This document shows, in pieces, positions 7,061 through 15,038 of a stretch of DNA of 23,548 nucleotides. Within the stretch, counting starts at the first letter, position 1. Each line of letters opens with the position of its first letter. The position numbers and the translations under genes were made by a program. Under the pieces are notes generated by a model. The model ran no database searches and was not told the origin of the DNA. It was given only the letters and a program-made list of their open reading frames with translations. Origin of the DNA: JAGQLF01 sp964437465 (GTDB taxonomy: Bacteria; Patescibacteriota; Dojkabacteria; J137); contig CAYTGI010000018.1 in assembly GCA_964437465.1 (NCBI GenBank), forward strand, positions 1 to 23,548. Reading direction: 5' to 3'.

Positions 7061-8817
7061 TTGAAGTATTTTCGCTAGTAGCAATTTTTTGGTTACCTGT
7101 TTTGATTGTGCTAATAAAAAAGTATCTATGGGATCTATATTTCTGGCAGATAAAAGAATACCGATGGGATAGATTTTGGACTCATATAAGGTGGGACTTA
7201 GACGAACATAATAGAAATTATTATAACATTGGAGTTAAATTCATCCTTTTCTCAACAACAGTTCTGCTTTTTGACTCTCCTTTACTTGGTTTAATTGGAA
7301 TTGTACTTTCGTACATCATTTGGACATTCGAAAGCTTTGAATATATTGCTGATTTAATTGGAGGAAAAGTAATTAAGCCTGCTTTAAAAAATATTCGAAA
7401 TATCTTGATAATGATACTCTTAAGTTCAATATCGCTAGTAATACCTTACATTGTTGCACTACCTTTTGCTGCAATTGAAAGGGATCTTAGTGGAGTTGAT
7501 ACAATAACCGAGTATTTTACATCCTTTTCAGGAAGTTCTGTAGACATATTAATTCCAGATGTGTTTATCTTAATTGGTTTTCTGACTTTATTGGGATTAT
7601 TCATGGATCTTGCTAGTCCATTCATTGTTCCAATTGGAGTTTTTGTAACCTGGCCTTTTGCTAGATTAAAGAGAAGGATGACTATTAATAAAGCAAAAGC
7701 AAAGTTTGATTTAATTAGAGATAGAATAACTTTAATAGGTATAACAGGAAGCCAAGGAAAAACTACTACAAAAGAGCTTTTATACGAAATACTAAAATCA
7801 AAATATAGAGTAGCTAAAACACCTGAAAATTATAATACAGATGTAGGTATTGCAAGTGCAATTTTAAGTGAAATTAATGAAAAGACAGAGATTTTTATTG
7901 CTGAGATGGGTGCTTATAGAAAAGGAGAAATTAAGAGTATGGTCAAAAACTTTACACCTGATATAAGTATAATTACAGATATTGATACCCAACATATCGG
8001 GATTTTTGGTGGAAGAGAAAACCTAAAAAATGCTAAATCAGAGATAGTAAGGTATATGAAAACTAATGGTTTGGCAATTTTGAACGGAGATTCAGATGCT
8101 TGTAGAGATGTTGCTACTGAACTTCAAAATTTTGTTACTTTAGTCTCTAGCGAAAAAGAAAACTTTAAGAAGCTAGATAGAATTGAAGGTCCTAAGAAAA
8201 AATATATTAAGGCTGAAGATATAAAAAGCACTAAAGATTCATTACACTTTACAGTTAGAGATAACGATCAAAGCTATGATCTTAAACTTGGAGATTTTGG
8301 AAAACACTTAGTAAACAATATATTGATCTCTTTAGCTGCTGCTTCTAAATTGGATATGAGTTTAAATGAGGCTGCAAGTGCACTAGAAAAATCTAAAATT
8401 AAACTTCCAAGACTTGTTGTTGAAACTGGAGACAACAATACTCTCGTACTAAATGATTCTTATAGCTCTTCATTTAAAGGCTTTATAGCTGCAGTAAAAT
8501 ATATGAATGAGATTAAACCAAAAGGAAAGCGAATTGTAATTACAAGAGGGATATTAGAATTAGGAAGAGAAAAGAAAACAGTGTACAAAGATCTTGTTCA
8601 TAAGATTAGAAAAGAGATCGATATTTTGATAACAAATGATCCTGTTTTACTAGATACTTTTAAGCATGAGAATTCCAGTGTCGAATTAGTTAAAGTCAAA
8701 AATTCAGAAGAAATGATTTATAAATTCAGAGAATTTGCACAACCTGAAGATGTAATCTTATTAGAAGGAAGACTTAATCCAAAAGTTATTAAGGCTGTTG
8801 TAAGTGACAAAATGTAA
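7057..8817 (+). CDS. murF: MurF-like Mur ligase with an N-terminal membrane domain
   Basis: 586 aa. The first ~205 residues hold about five hydrophobic helices and the juxtamembrane signature FWQIKEYRWDRFWTHIR. The Mur ligase catalytic part then starts: ITGSQGKTTTKE P-loop (about 229-240), PENYNTDVGIASA, FIAEMGAYRKGEIK and DIDTQHIGIFGGREN (metal/ATP loop). NGDSDACR and a C-terminal domain with VLNDSYSS and GRLNPKVIKAV complete it. MurF adds D-Ala-D-Ala to UDP-MurNAc-tripeptide. The order of motifs fits MurF better than MurC/D/E, though substrate cannot be proven from sequence. It overlaps the hydrolase upstream (4 bp) and the FemAB gene downstream (1 bp, TAATG). The membrane domain would place peptide-stem completion at the membrane next to the FemAB enzyme. 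Confidence 0.85.
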   Translation: MIEVFSLVAIFWLPVLIVLIKKYLWDLYFWQIKEYRWDRFWTHIRWDLDEHNRNYYNIGVKFILFSTTVLLFDSPLLGLIGIVLSYIIWTFESFEYIADLIGGKVIKPALKNIRNILIMILLSSISLVIPYIVALPFAAIERDLSGVDTITEYFTSFSGSSVDILIPDVFILIGFLTLLGLFMDLASPFIVPIGVFVTWPFARLKRRMTINKAKAKFDLIRDRITLIGITGSQGKTTTKELLYEILKSKYRVAKTPENYNTDVGIASAILSEINEKTEIFIAEMGAYRKGEIKSMVKNFTPDISIITDIDTQHIGIFGGRENLKNAKSEIVRYMKTNGLAILNGDSDACRDVATELQNFVTLVSSEKENFKKLDRIEGPKKKYIKAEDIKSTKDSLHFTVRDNDQSYDLKLGDFGKHLVNNILISLAAASKLDMSLNEAASALEKSKIKLPRLVVETGDNNTLVLNDSYSSSFKGFIAAVKYMNEIKPKGKRIVITRGILELGREKKTVYKDLVHKIRKEIDILITNDPVLLDTFKHENSSVELVKVKNSEEMIYKFREFAQPEDVILLEGRLNPKVIKAVVSDKM

Positions 8818-9869
8818 TGGAATTTAAAGAAATAACTGATAAATACCACTGGAATAACTTCGTAGAAGGCTTCCCTTGGTCCGAATCGGGAGTACCAAGG
8901 GCAACTTTTATACAATCATTTGAATGGATTGATTTCCAAAAATCATTAGGCAAAGAGGCGTACGCATTTGGAGTAACAGAAGGAGATAACCTTACTGCGG
9001 CTGCAGCAGTTGTTGTAGTTAAAGCTAAACGAGGTAAATATCTTTATATCCGAAACGGACCAGTATTAGATTGGAACAATAAAGAACTTATGAAATTCTT
9101 AATGGATAAACTAAAAGAATTTGCTAAATCTAAAGGCCTCTGGTTTGCAAGAATTAGTCCCTTAATTGAAACTGGAACAAGTGAGGAACAAGCTTTAAGA
9201 AACTTAAATGGAAAACCTAATCCAATGCATGATGTTGATGCATTAGATACTTGGTTACTAGATGTTAGAAAAGAAGAAGAAGAGATTCTTAAAGATGCAA
9301 AAAAGAAAAATAGATACGAGATAAGAAAGTCACTAAGTGAAGGAGAAGATGGATTAAACCTTGAAGTTGAAATTTCTGGAAGCAGTGAAAAAATTGAAGA
9401 TTTCTATAGTATCCTAAATGATACAGTACAAAGACAGAAGTGGAATGCTTATAGTTTAGATTATATAAAAAATGAATTTGATGCATTTGCTAAAGACAAT
9501 AGGTCTACATTAATTTTAGTCAAAAAAGATGGAGTTAACATTGCTGGAGGTATTTTTATTCACTATGCACACCAAACAACCTACCATTACGGAGCTTCTT
9601 TGTCTGAATACAATAAAATTCCTGGACCATATCGAGTAATTTGGGAAGCATTACGTGAAGCAAAAAAAAGACAAATTCCATTTCTTAACTTTTGGGGCAT
9701 CTCGCCTGAAAATAAACCTGATCATCCTTGGGTTGGATTAACTAGATTTAAAATGAAATTCCCGGGTTTTGCTCAAAGATGGACACATTCTATAGACATC
9801 CCTCTAAGCCCTTTTTACTACTTTACAAACACTATAGAGCGTATTGATAAGAACAGAAAAGGTTATTGA
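8817..9869 (+). CDS. FemAB/FemX-family peptidoglycan interpeptide-bridge aminoacyltransferase
   Basis: 350 aa with the twin GNAT fold of the FemABX family. Seen: ATFIQSFEWIDFQKSLG (first GNAT entry), YLYIRNGPVLDW, KKNRYEIRKS in the middle, and the classic C-terminal block YHYGASLSEYNKIPGPYRVIWEALREAKK, FLNFWGIS and HPWVGLTRFKMKFPG. These proteins use aminoacyl-tRNA to add the first bridge residues to the lipid-linked stem peptide. No coiled-coil arm as in Staphylococcus FemA is evident, so it is closer to FemX/Weissella-type. Its start codon overlaps the murF stop, indicating coupled production. The stop TGA is part of the -35 box of the next promoter. Confidence 0.9.
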   Translation: MEFKEITDKYHWNNFVEGFPWSESGVPRATFIQSFEWIDFQKSLGKEAYAFGVTEGDNLTAAAAVVVVKAKRGKYLYIRNGPVLDWNNKELMKFLMDKLKEFAKSKGLWFARISPLIETGTSEEQALRNLNGKPNPMHDVDALDTWLLDVRKEEEEILKDAKKKNRYEIRKSLSEGEDGLNLEVEISGSSEKIEDFYSILNDTVQRQKWNAYSLDYIKNEFDAFAKDNRSTLILVKKDGVNIAGGIFIHYAHQTTYHYGASLSEYNKIPGPYRVIWEALREAKKRQIPFLNFWGISPENKPDHPWVGLTRFKMKFPGFAQRWTHSIDIPLSPFYYFTNTIERIDKNRKGY

Positions 9870-9893
9870 CTTTATGTACAATTTAGCTATAAT
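9866..9893 (+). promoter_or_regulatory. Promoter of the antitoxin-PIN operon
   Basis: TTGACT - 16 bp - TATAAT, near consensus. The -35 overlaps the femAB stop codon. Predicted leader about 15 nt. Confidence 0.7.
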
Positions 9894-9914
9894 TTTATTA
9901 ATTAGCTTTGTAGA

Positions 9915-10415
9915 ATGCATAAACGAAAGGACGGAAAAATCATTGCATCATTAACTGAAGTCAAAAATAAAACAGGAGATATTTTTTCTTTAGTAGATGA
10001 ATTTGGAGAAGTTACATTAACTTCTTACAATAAACCTAAATACAGAATTACAAAAGTAGATATTCTTGAGACTTTAAAAATAGACGAGGAACAAGAGAAG
10101 GAAGAGAAAAAAAAAGAACCGCCAAAAAAAAACGTAATTCAAAAAGTAGCTGAAACATTAACAACAAAAGAGAAAAAAGAACCTGAAATTAAGCCTACAG
10201 AGGTAAAAGAAGTCGAAGCAAATGAGGTCAAAGTAGAGACTCCTAAAGAAGAGAAAAGCTCACCTGTACCGAAAGTTGAACCAGAAGTAAAAAAAGAAGT
10301 TAAAGAGGAAGAGAAAAATTCTGGAGGAGAGGATATCTCTGACTTCAAAGTCTGGGATAGAAATAATAATGTAGAAATGAGTTTCATTAAGAAGATCTTA
10401 CTACCACTACAATAG
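9915..10415 (+). CDS. YefM/Phd-like antitoxin with a long charged tail
   Basis: 166 aa. Residues 1-52 look like a Phd/YefM-type DNA-binding antitoxin: ASLTEVKNKTGDIFSLVDEF, then GEVTLTSYNKPKYRITKV. The helix-strand pattern and the 'vtLTsynKPkyrI' motif match that superfamily. Residues ~55-140 are a low-complexity Lys/Glu/Pro tract, much longer than usual antitoxin tails. The last ~25 residues regain order (DFKVWDRNNNVEMSFIKKIL) and could be the toxin-binding peptide. The gene has its own strong promoter and lies 22 bp before a PIN-domain gene, the usual antitoxin-toxin order. Operon autoregulation is expected for the family. It might instead be a structural regulator with no toxin partner, because the PIN protein is degenerate. 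Confidence 0.6.
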   Translation: MHKRKDGKIIASLTEVKNKTGDIFSLVDEFGEVTLTSYNKPKYRITKVDILETLKIDEEQEKEEKKKEPPKKNVIQKVAETLTTKEKKEPEIKPTEVKEVEANEVKVETPKEEKSSPVPKVEPEVKKEVKEEEKNSGGEDISDFKVWDRNNNVEMSFIKKILLPLQ

Positions 10416-10437
10416 ATATAAATTAATAGACCATATT

Positions 10438-10812
10438 ATGAAAAAAACAATTCTTGTCGATATTGGAATTATTGTTGAATACCTAAAAACAGGTCAAGGA
10501 ATGCTTCCAAAAGCTTATGAAACATACACAATGCAAATTGTGGCGACAACTTACGCAGAATTGTTATCTAGTAGTACATTCACTGATCCTAATCTTGAAA
10601 CTGAAGTTATTGAGTTTCTTCATAAATATTTCGAAGTTTTACCAATAAACGAAGCAATCGCAAAAAGTGCAGCTAAAGTTGTGAGAGAAAAAGAAGTAAG
10701 CTTTGCGACAGCAATGTTGGCTGGAGCAGCAGTAGCTAACTCTCTTGAGCTTCTAACAGACAAACAAGACGAGTTCTCAGGAATTGAGGGACTTCAGTTA
10801 CTTCAGATGTAA
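10438..10812 (+). CDS. PIN-domain protein, degenerate VapC-like toxin
   Basis: 124 aa, the usual VapC length. PIN features are ILVDIGIIVEYLK (Asp8, first acidic residue), TTYAELL (Glu41, second) and LELLTDKQDEFSGIEGLQLL (Asp108/Asp111, last acidic motif). The third acidic position, normally Asp in DAlIAAtA, is replaced: the sequence is FATAMLAGAAVA. The Asn/Thr after the first Asp is also lost (DIG rather than DTN). PIN toxins cleave tRNA or rRNA using a four-acid Mg site, so catalysis may be weak or absent. It is paired with the upstream Phd-like gene. It may be an inactivated toxin, or a PIN variant with another metal arrangement. Confidence 0.65.
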   Translation: MKKTILVDIGIIVEYLKTGQGMLPKAYETYTMQIVATTYAELLSSSTFTDPNLETEVIEFLHKYFEVLPINEAIAKSAAKVVREKEVSFATAMLAGAAVANSLELLTDKQDEFSGIEGLQLLQM

Positions 10813-10830
10813 TTCTCATGATTTAACTAT

Positions 10831-11007
10831 ATGAAAAAGCTCTTAAAAAATGAGCTGGTAGTTCTGATTCTAATTTTCTTCTTCCTATTTATTATTGTTG
10901 GAAGACCTATTGTACAGGGAGATGGTTGGGGATATTTTGGAATCTATAGAACATTTAAGAATGAAGGAACATTCACAACCGATAACCCAGAACACAGATC
11001 AAGCTGA
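10831..11007 (+). CDS. N-terminal fragment of a GT-C membrane glycosyltransferase (frameshifted)
   Basis: 58 codons from the ATG at 10831 to a TGA at 11005-11007. It encodes a first TM helix (LVVLILIFFFLFIIVG) and the loop IVQGDGWGYFGIYRTF, which matches the conserved acidic first loop (GDgxgYf) of GT39/ArnT-like glycosyltransferases. The rest of the protein is in the next frame (+1), open to 12235. The family pattern continues there with DWVYGHVWDEQFAPLYFHG, so the two belong together. A single extra base (or two lost) between about 10960 and 11005 would explain the break. It could be a sequencing or assembly error, a recent mutation, or less likely recoding. Confidence 0.75.
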   Translation: MKKLLKNELVVLILIFFFLFIIVGRPIVQGDGWGYFGIYRTFKNEGTFTTDNPEHRSS

Positions 11008-12235
11008 CTGGGTTTACGGACATGTTTGGGATGAACAGTTTGCTCCACTCTACTTTCATGGTACAGCCTTAGTCTTATCTCCTTTTATATATACAGTTGA
11101 GATAATTGAGTATTTAGAAATTAGTCCAGAATTTAACAATCTGTATTTTAACGAGTATGGAGTTTCAATATATGAAGGTCTCGGAGTTTTAATTGGAAGT
11201 ACAATTCTTGGACTTAGTTCATTATTCTTAAATATACAAATTCTTAAAAAATATTTTTCAAGGAAGATAAGTTTAATATCTGTTTTGTCAGTTTATGTTG
11301 GGTTATTTGGAATTTACTATACATTCATTAACCCGAGTCTTTCACATATTCCGGAGCTTTTTGTAGTCTCTCTTGCTCTTTTTATCATTCATAATAAAGT
11401 TGGTATAGAAAAATCTAACTCGCAAACTAAGCTAGTTGTTTTGAGTGGCTTTATATTTGGAATCGCTGCTAATATCCGAATAGGTTCAATCTTATTATTT
11501 ACACCAGTACTATTAAATTACATTTATAAAAAAGAATATAAAACGCTTGTTAAATTATGTATTGGCTTTTTCATTGGGATTATCCCTATCTTTATATTTT
11601 CACAAATGGCATATGGAGATCCATTTGAAACAGGTTTATCTCTCTTTTCTGAAAAAACACCATTTGGACTTCAATACTTCTCTCTTCATAATATTCTTTT
11701 AAATCCGATAAGAGGATTATTAATTTGGTCTCCTATTATTTTGTTAAGTATAGTGGGATTAGTAATAGGTATAAAGAAAAAAGGGAATACTAAAAAGTTA
11801 TCAATTTACTCGCTGTTAGCATTTTTAGCTGTCCTTCTATTTTATAGTTTTTGGAATAACTGGTGGGCAGGATACAGTTTAGGCAATAGGTTTTTTATAG
11901 TCTTGCTTCCAGTTTTTAGTTTTGGATTAGCTGTAGTTTTAAATTCAATTAAGAAAAATCAAAAGATAGTTATGTATTCTACTTTTCTTTTAACGCTAAT
12001 ATTCAGCACTATCTTAACTTTGGGATTTGTTACTTTTGATAACTCTAACCCAAATGATCCTTACTACAAAAAATGGGATGAAGCTCCTTTTAATATGCCT
12101 AATTTACCTAGTGAACAATATGACATGTTTACAATGCTTGATGCAGGAATTGAAAATTTTACAATTGATCCAATAAATTTAGAATACAATCGAAAAGGAG
12201 AGTCAATCATTCAACTCCTGATTAGTAGGAAATAG
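10895..12235 (+). CDS. GT-C (GT39/ArnT-like) membrane glycosyltransferase, main part (frameshifted 5' end)
   Basis: The frame is open from a TTG at 10895, but that TTG is not the real start; sense reading probably begins around 10980-11005, continuing the fragment that starts at 10831. Together they would make ~468 aa. About nine to ten hydrophobic helices are visible, including VLIGSTILGLSSLFLN, LISVLSVYVGLFGIYY, IPELFVVSLALFII, LCIGFFIGIIPIFIFS, GLLIWSPIILLSIVGLVIGI, LLAFLAVLLFYSF and FLLTLIFSTILTLGF. WNNWWAGYSLGNRFFIVLLP is typical of polyprenyl-phosphate-sugar dependent GT-C enzymes. It probably transfers a sugar from a lipid carrier outside the membrane. Acceptor is unknown. Confidence 0.75.
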   Translation: MLEDLLYREMVGDILESIEHLRMKEHSQPITQNTDQADWVYGHVWDEQFAPLYFHGTALVLSPFIYTVEIIEYLEISPEFNNLYFNEYGVSIYEGLGVLIGSTILGLSSLFLNIQILKKYFSRKISLISVLSVYVGLFGIYYTFINPSLSHIPELFVVSLALFIIHNKVGIEKSNSQTKLVVLSGFIFGIAANIRIGSILLFTPVLLNYIYKKEYKTLVKLCIGFFIGIIPIFIFSQMAYGDPFETGLSLFSEKTPFGLQYFSLHNILLNPIRGLLIWSPIILLSIVGLVIGIKKKGNTKKLSIYSLLAFLAVLLFYSFWNNWWAGYSLGNRFFIVLLPVFSFGLAVVLNSIKKNQKIVMYSTFLLTLIFSTILTLGFVTFDNSNPNDPYYKKWDEAPFNMPNLPSEQYDMFTMLDAGIENFTIDPINLEYNRKGESIIQLLISRK

Positions 12236-12242
12236 CTGGTTA

Positions 12243-12251
12243 TGTTAAAAT
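12243..12251 (+). promoter_or_regulatory. Extended -10 promoter before tRNA-Pro
   Basis: TGTTAAAAT (TG-n-TAAAAT) just after the glycosyltransferase stop, no -35. It would give a leader of about 60 nt containing the GC-rich hairpin before the tRNA. Confidence 0.4.
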
Positions 12252-12288
12252 TTCTAAGCACTTTTTATTAAGTTAATCCGTTTTCGTA

Positions 12289-12322
12289 GCGGGCCTGCCC
12301 GCCGAAGCGTAGCGAAGGCGGG
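12289..12322 (+). repeat. GC-rich double hairpin element fused to the tRNA-Pro 5' end
   Basis: In an AT-rich background this block is almost pure G+C. It contains GCGGGC-CT-GCCCGC (12289-12302) and an overlapping hairpin CCCGCC-GAA-GC-GTA-GC-GAA-GGCGGG (12298-12322). In the latter the GAA/GAA internal loop could form sheared G-A pairs. The last four bases of the second stem are the first bases of the tRNA acceptor stem. It looks like an inserted REP-like palindromic element; copies elsewhere in the genome are needed to call it a repeat family. Confidence 0.55.
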
Positions 12323-12395
12323 GCGTAGTTCAGTTGGCTAGAACGCTCGCTTTGGGAGCGAGAGGTCGTGAGTTCGAGTCTCGCCGCCCCGACCA
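12319..12395 (+). tRNA. tRNA-Pro (UGG), CCA encoded
   Basis: The full cloverleaf folds by eye. Acceptor is CGGGGCG with CGCCCCG, D-arm GTTC/GAAC, anticodon stem CTCGC/GCGAG with loop TTTGGGA (anticodon TGG), variable AGGTC, T-arm GTGAG-TTCGAGT-CTCGC, discriminator A, then CCA. G37 after the anticodon fits m1G37, the modification made by TrmD, whose gene is also in this window. It is a normal 77-nt tRNA. Confidence 0.97.
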
Positions 12396-12409
12396 TTATT
12401 CTTCTATAT

Positions 12410-12664
12410 ATGTGGTACGTATACTTACTCTACTCTCCTTCAAAGAATCGCCATTACATTGGAGCCACAAATAATCTTGAAAGCCGTCTTGAAAAACACA
12501 ATTCCGGTAAGGGAGCTAAGTCTACTCGAGTAGCGAAAGATTGGATCTTAAAGCATTTTAAAAAGTTTGAGTCTAAGAGTGAAGCACTGTCTTTTGAATA
12601 TACTGTTAAAAATAACACTAACCTCCGTAAGGACTTTTATAAAAAAGGAACCAAACTTATCTAA
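12410..12664 (+). CDS. Stand-alone GIY-YIG endonuclease-like protein
   Basis: 84 aa from the ATG at 12410. An upstream in-frame extension to 12368 would run inside the tRNA and is rejected. It starts MWYVYLLYS (the GIY strand) and has HYIGAT (YIG). Arg26 in NNLESRLEKHN and Glu63 in SFEYTVKN are the catalytic Arg and metal-binding Glu of the family. This is the compact UPF0213/YhbQ-like form, with no DNA-binding partner domain. Roles of such proteins are unclear; DNA repair or processing is likely. It begins 14 bases after the CCA of tRNA-Pro with no terminator or promoter between, so it is probably expressed from the tRNA transcript. There is no Shine-Dalgarno. Confidence 0.88.
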   Translation: MWYVYLLYSPSKNRHYIGATNNLESRLEKHNSGKGAKSTRVAKDWILKHFKKFESKSEALSFEYTVKNNTNLRKDFYKKGTKLI

Positions 12665-12671
12665 CTAGCTA

Positions 12672-12680
12672 TGATAGAAT
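12672..12680 (+). promoter_or_regulatory. Extended -10 promoter before the three-gene cassette
   Basis: TGATAGAAT (TG-n-TAGAAT) right after the GIY-YIG stop. The leader would be about 107 nt. Nothing structured was recognised in the rest of the 129-bp gap, which becomes very AT-rich before the ATG at 12794 and may hold a second start. Confidence 0.4.
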
Positions 12681-12793
12681 TTAAACCAGTTAGTAAGTTT
12701 ATGAATTTCACTTCTCACAACTTTAAATTATAATCAGGAAAAAATCTATCCAGATTAATTTGAATTTAATTATATATAAATTAAATATATTCT

Positions 12794-15019
12794 ATGAATG
12801 CTGAAGAAATTGTTGATAATACAAAACCAAACCCCTCCCCTTCAGAGTCTATAAGCTCTTTTGAAAGAAAAGTAGAATCTTGGAGAGAATCTTTTGAACA
12901 AGATCCTAATTTAAGATCACAAGACTCAAGAACTTTTTTCGGGACAATGACTGAATCTCTAAAATCAATTGCCAAAGCTAAGATTGAAACTCCATATGAA
13001 ACTGAAGATGACGTAAAAAGATTTGAAGATTTAAATGCGGGAATTATTGCACTTAATCAAGTTAACCTAAACCTACTATTAGATGTATTTCAAAATAGAA
13101 CAGGAAAGCCTAAAGAGCAGATAGAAACTCTAATAAGAACATCCCAAAGAGTTTTAACAGATTCTATGTTAGATACATATATGCATTTTGAAGATTTAAT
13201 ACACTCACTTGATGAAGACTTTAGAGTACCAATATTTACATATGAAGACAGACGAAGAGCTGCAATCCTACATAAAAACTATTTATACAACAGAGTAAAA
13301 GATCATTTAGAAGATGGAAGAGTTGAAAACTTTGAAATTCGAAACTCTGATGGAGTAGTAACATCAATATTTAGCGGAACTATTGAGTTAGACGCTAATG
13401 GGCAACCAATTGTAACAGAAGAGGAGATAAGAGAGATCTCAGATGAGATGATTGCAGTTAATTTATCAATTGTTAATGCTACCAAAGGTATTCTAAACCT
13501 GGCTTCAAAAATGGGAGTGGATTTATATCAATATAGAGATCAGCTTGCTTTAATAGATGAGGGAACTCTTTTAGAATGGTTTTCAAGAGGTGGACCAGAA
13601 AGTGATGAAGAATTTCTTGGGTGGGCAACATTATTCATTTTGAATGCAAACTGGCAAATCTGCCAAGAGCCTAAAACATTTCTTCAAAATCATGGAAACG
13701 TAGAAGGACTTGGAGCAGGAGTAGCTAGATTAGAATCTTTTATTAGTCTATTACAATCAAAGGATTCATCGATAATTTTTCAAAATATAGTTCAAGCCAG
13801 ACAAGCATTAAATTTTATAGAGCAAGATATTAATTTATCTAATAATGAAACTCCTGAAAAAGAACCAACAGAGTTTAGTAAAGAAGAATTTAGGGAGGCT
13901 CTTAGGTCAGAATCAAAAGAAATTTTAGATCTTATGTTGAAAAATGAGTCTAATGAGGAAATTCAAAGACAGGTTAACATAGTTGCCCAAAATGGAGTAT
14001 TAAGCCAACAGTCAGTATTAGAATTAGGTAAAGATCTTCGAAGAAGTGGAATATCCAAACCTATAACAGAAAGAGTTCAAAATAGTCTTAATAATGCAAT
14101 AAATCAAGTTTTATTTAGAGCTGAAGGAATCCTTATCTCAGATACTCCAGAAAATATTTTTACTAAAAGTGAGCAGCATCAGGTAGTTCTAGTTGATGGA
14201 AATTATAAAGTTGGTATTATTGAAGATATTAATGATGAACTAGTTATTTTAAGATCATTATTAGAAAATCAAGAAGTTGATGAAAACGGTAATTACTCAA
14301 TTAATTGGAATGGAAATGATGTCCTAATAAGCGGAGAAACCCATGCTAAGATCTTTAGCTTAGCTTCTTCATTCGGAGTAATAGAAGAGACAGAAGAGAG
14401 TCTAATAGTACAAAATGTAGACATAGATTTCTGGAATGCTTTTAATATAAGCGATCAAGGAGTTTTAACTCTTAATCCTCTGCCTGAATGGGATCAGCCT
14501 ACAAGAGTTTATTACTCTAAAGATTCAGAAGGAAAGAAATCAATTCAAAGAGTTGAAATTCAAGACGGAGAACAATGGGTTCCAGTAGAGACTTTAGGTC
14601 CTAAGTTAACTGGAAAGAACTTTTCAGGAATCCAAGCTTTAGAAGCTATGTATTCTGTAGAAAGTTATCTTGGTGGTAGGGATTTGATTAATACTACAAT
14701 TTCAAACTCTACCCGTGAGGATTTAGAAAGAGTTGTAGATTTAATGAGAAAAAAAAGCGAATTATCACAAACAGATTTGATCATAATGGCATTTCTGAGA
14801 TTCTCAAATGCTACTTGGGCTACATTTACACAATTTGAGGGTCTTATTGACGCAAATAAGAAAATAGACGAACCTGAAAAAGCTCAAGCTGCATTTGATA
14901 AGAGAATTTCCCATAGATCCCTTATGCCTTATAGTGATTTACTTGATTTAGGAAATATCTTAGAAATTGAAAAAGACATGGACCAAGGAAAAATCGCTGT
15001 AAGTTTGTTAAATAGATAA
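12794..15019 (+). CDS. Unknown 741-aa cytoplasmic, mostly helical protein
   Basis: I do not recognise a family. There is no signal peptide or TM helix, and the composition is acidic and Glu/Asn/Ser-rich. The N-terminus (1-45) looks disordered (NTKPNPSPSESISSFERKVE). Residues ~50-330 are predicted helical with few Gly/Pro. A low-complexity Glu/Asn hinge follows at ~355-375 (NNETPEKEPTEFSKEEF). Residues ~455-620 are richer in strands (VVLVDGNYKVGIIED, NYSINWNGNDVLIS, TRVYYSKDSEG, EQWVPVETLG). The C-terminus is helical again. No catalytic motif stands out. It leads an apparent operon with a 220-aa helical protein (19-bp gap) and a membrane-anchored PD-(D/E)XK nuclease, so it may be the large scaffold or sensor of that set (inference). 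Confidence 0.75.
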   Translation: MNAEEIVDNTKPNPSPSESISSFERKVESWRESFEQDPNLRSQDSRTFFGTMTESLKSIAKAKIETPYETEDDVKRFEDLNAGIIALNQVNLNLLLDVFQNRTGKPKEQIETLIRTSQRVLTDSMLDTYMHFEDLIHSLDEDFRVPIFTYEDRRRAAILHKNYLYNRVKDHLEDGRVENFEIRNSDGVVTSIFSGTIELDANGQPIVTEEEIREISDEMIAVNLSIVNATKGILNLASKMGVDLYQYRDQLALIDEGTLLEWFSRGGPESDEEFLGWATLFILNANWQICQEPKTFLQNHGNVEGLGAGVARLESFISLLQSKDSSIIFQNIVQARQALNFIEQDINLSNNETPEKEPTEFSKEEFREALRSESKEILDLMLKNESNEEIQRQVNIVAQNGVLSQQSVLELGKDLRRSGISKPITERVQNSLNNAINQVLFRAEGILISDTPENIFTKSEQHQVVLVDGNYKVGIIEDINDELVILRSLLENQEVDENGNYSINWNGNDVLISGETHAKIFSLASSFGVIEETEESLIVQNVDIDFWNAFNISDQGVLTLNPLPEWDQPTRVYYSKDSEGKKSIQRVEIQDGEQWVPVETLGPKLTGKNFSGIQALEAMYSVESYLGGRDLINTTISNSTREDLERVVDLMRKKSELSQTDLIIMAFLRFSNATWATFTQFEGLIDANKKIDEPEKAQAAFDKRISHRSLMPYSDLLDLGNILEIEKDMDQGKIAVSLLNR

Positions 15020-15038
15020 TCTTAATTGATTGTAAATA

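Noticed and set aside
10139..10387. 82-codon minus-strand frame opposite the antitoxin
   Set aside because: Ser/Thr/Phe-rich mirror of the Lys/Glu-rich low-complexity tail; a compositional shadow.
12289..12302. GCGGGC-CT-GCCCGC as a terminator of the glycosyltransferase gene
   Set aside because: No T-run follows; the stem leads straight into the tRNA, so it is treated as part of a repeat element.
12368..12409. N-terminal extension of the GIY-YIG protein
   Set aside because: It would start inside the tRNA T-arm; the GIY motif begins right at the ATG 12410.
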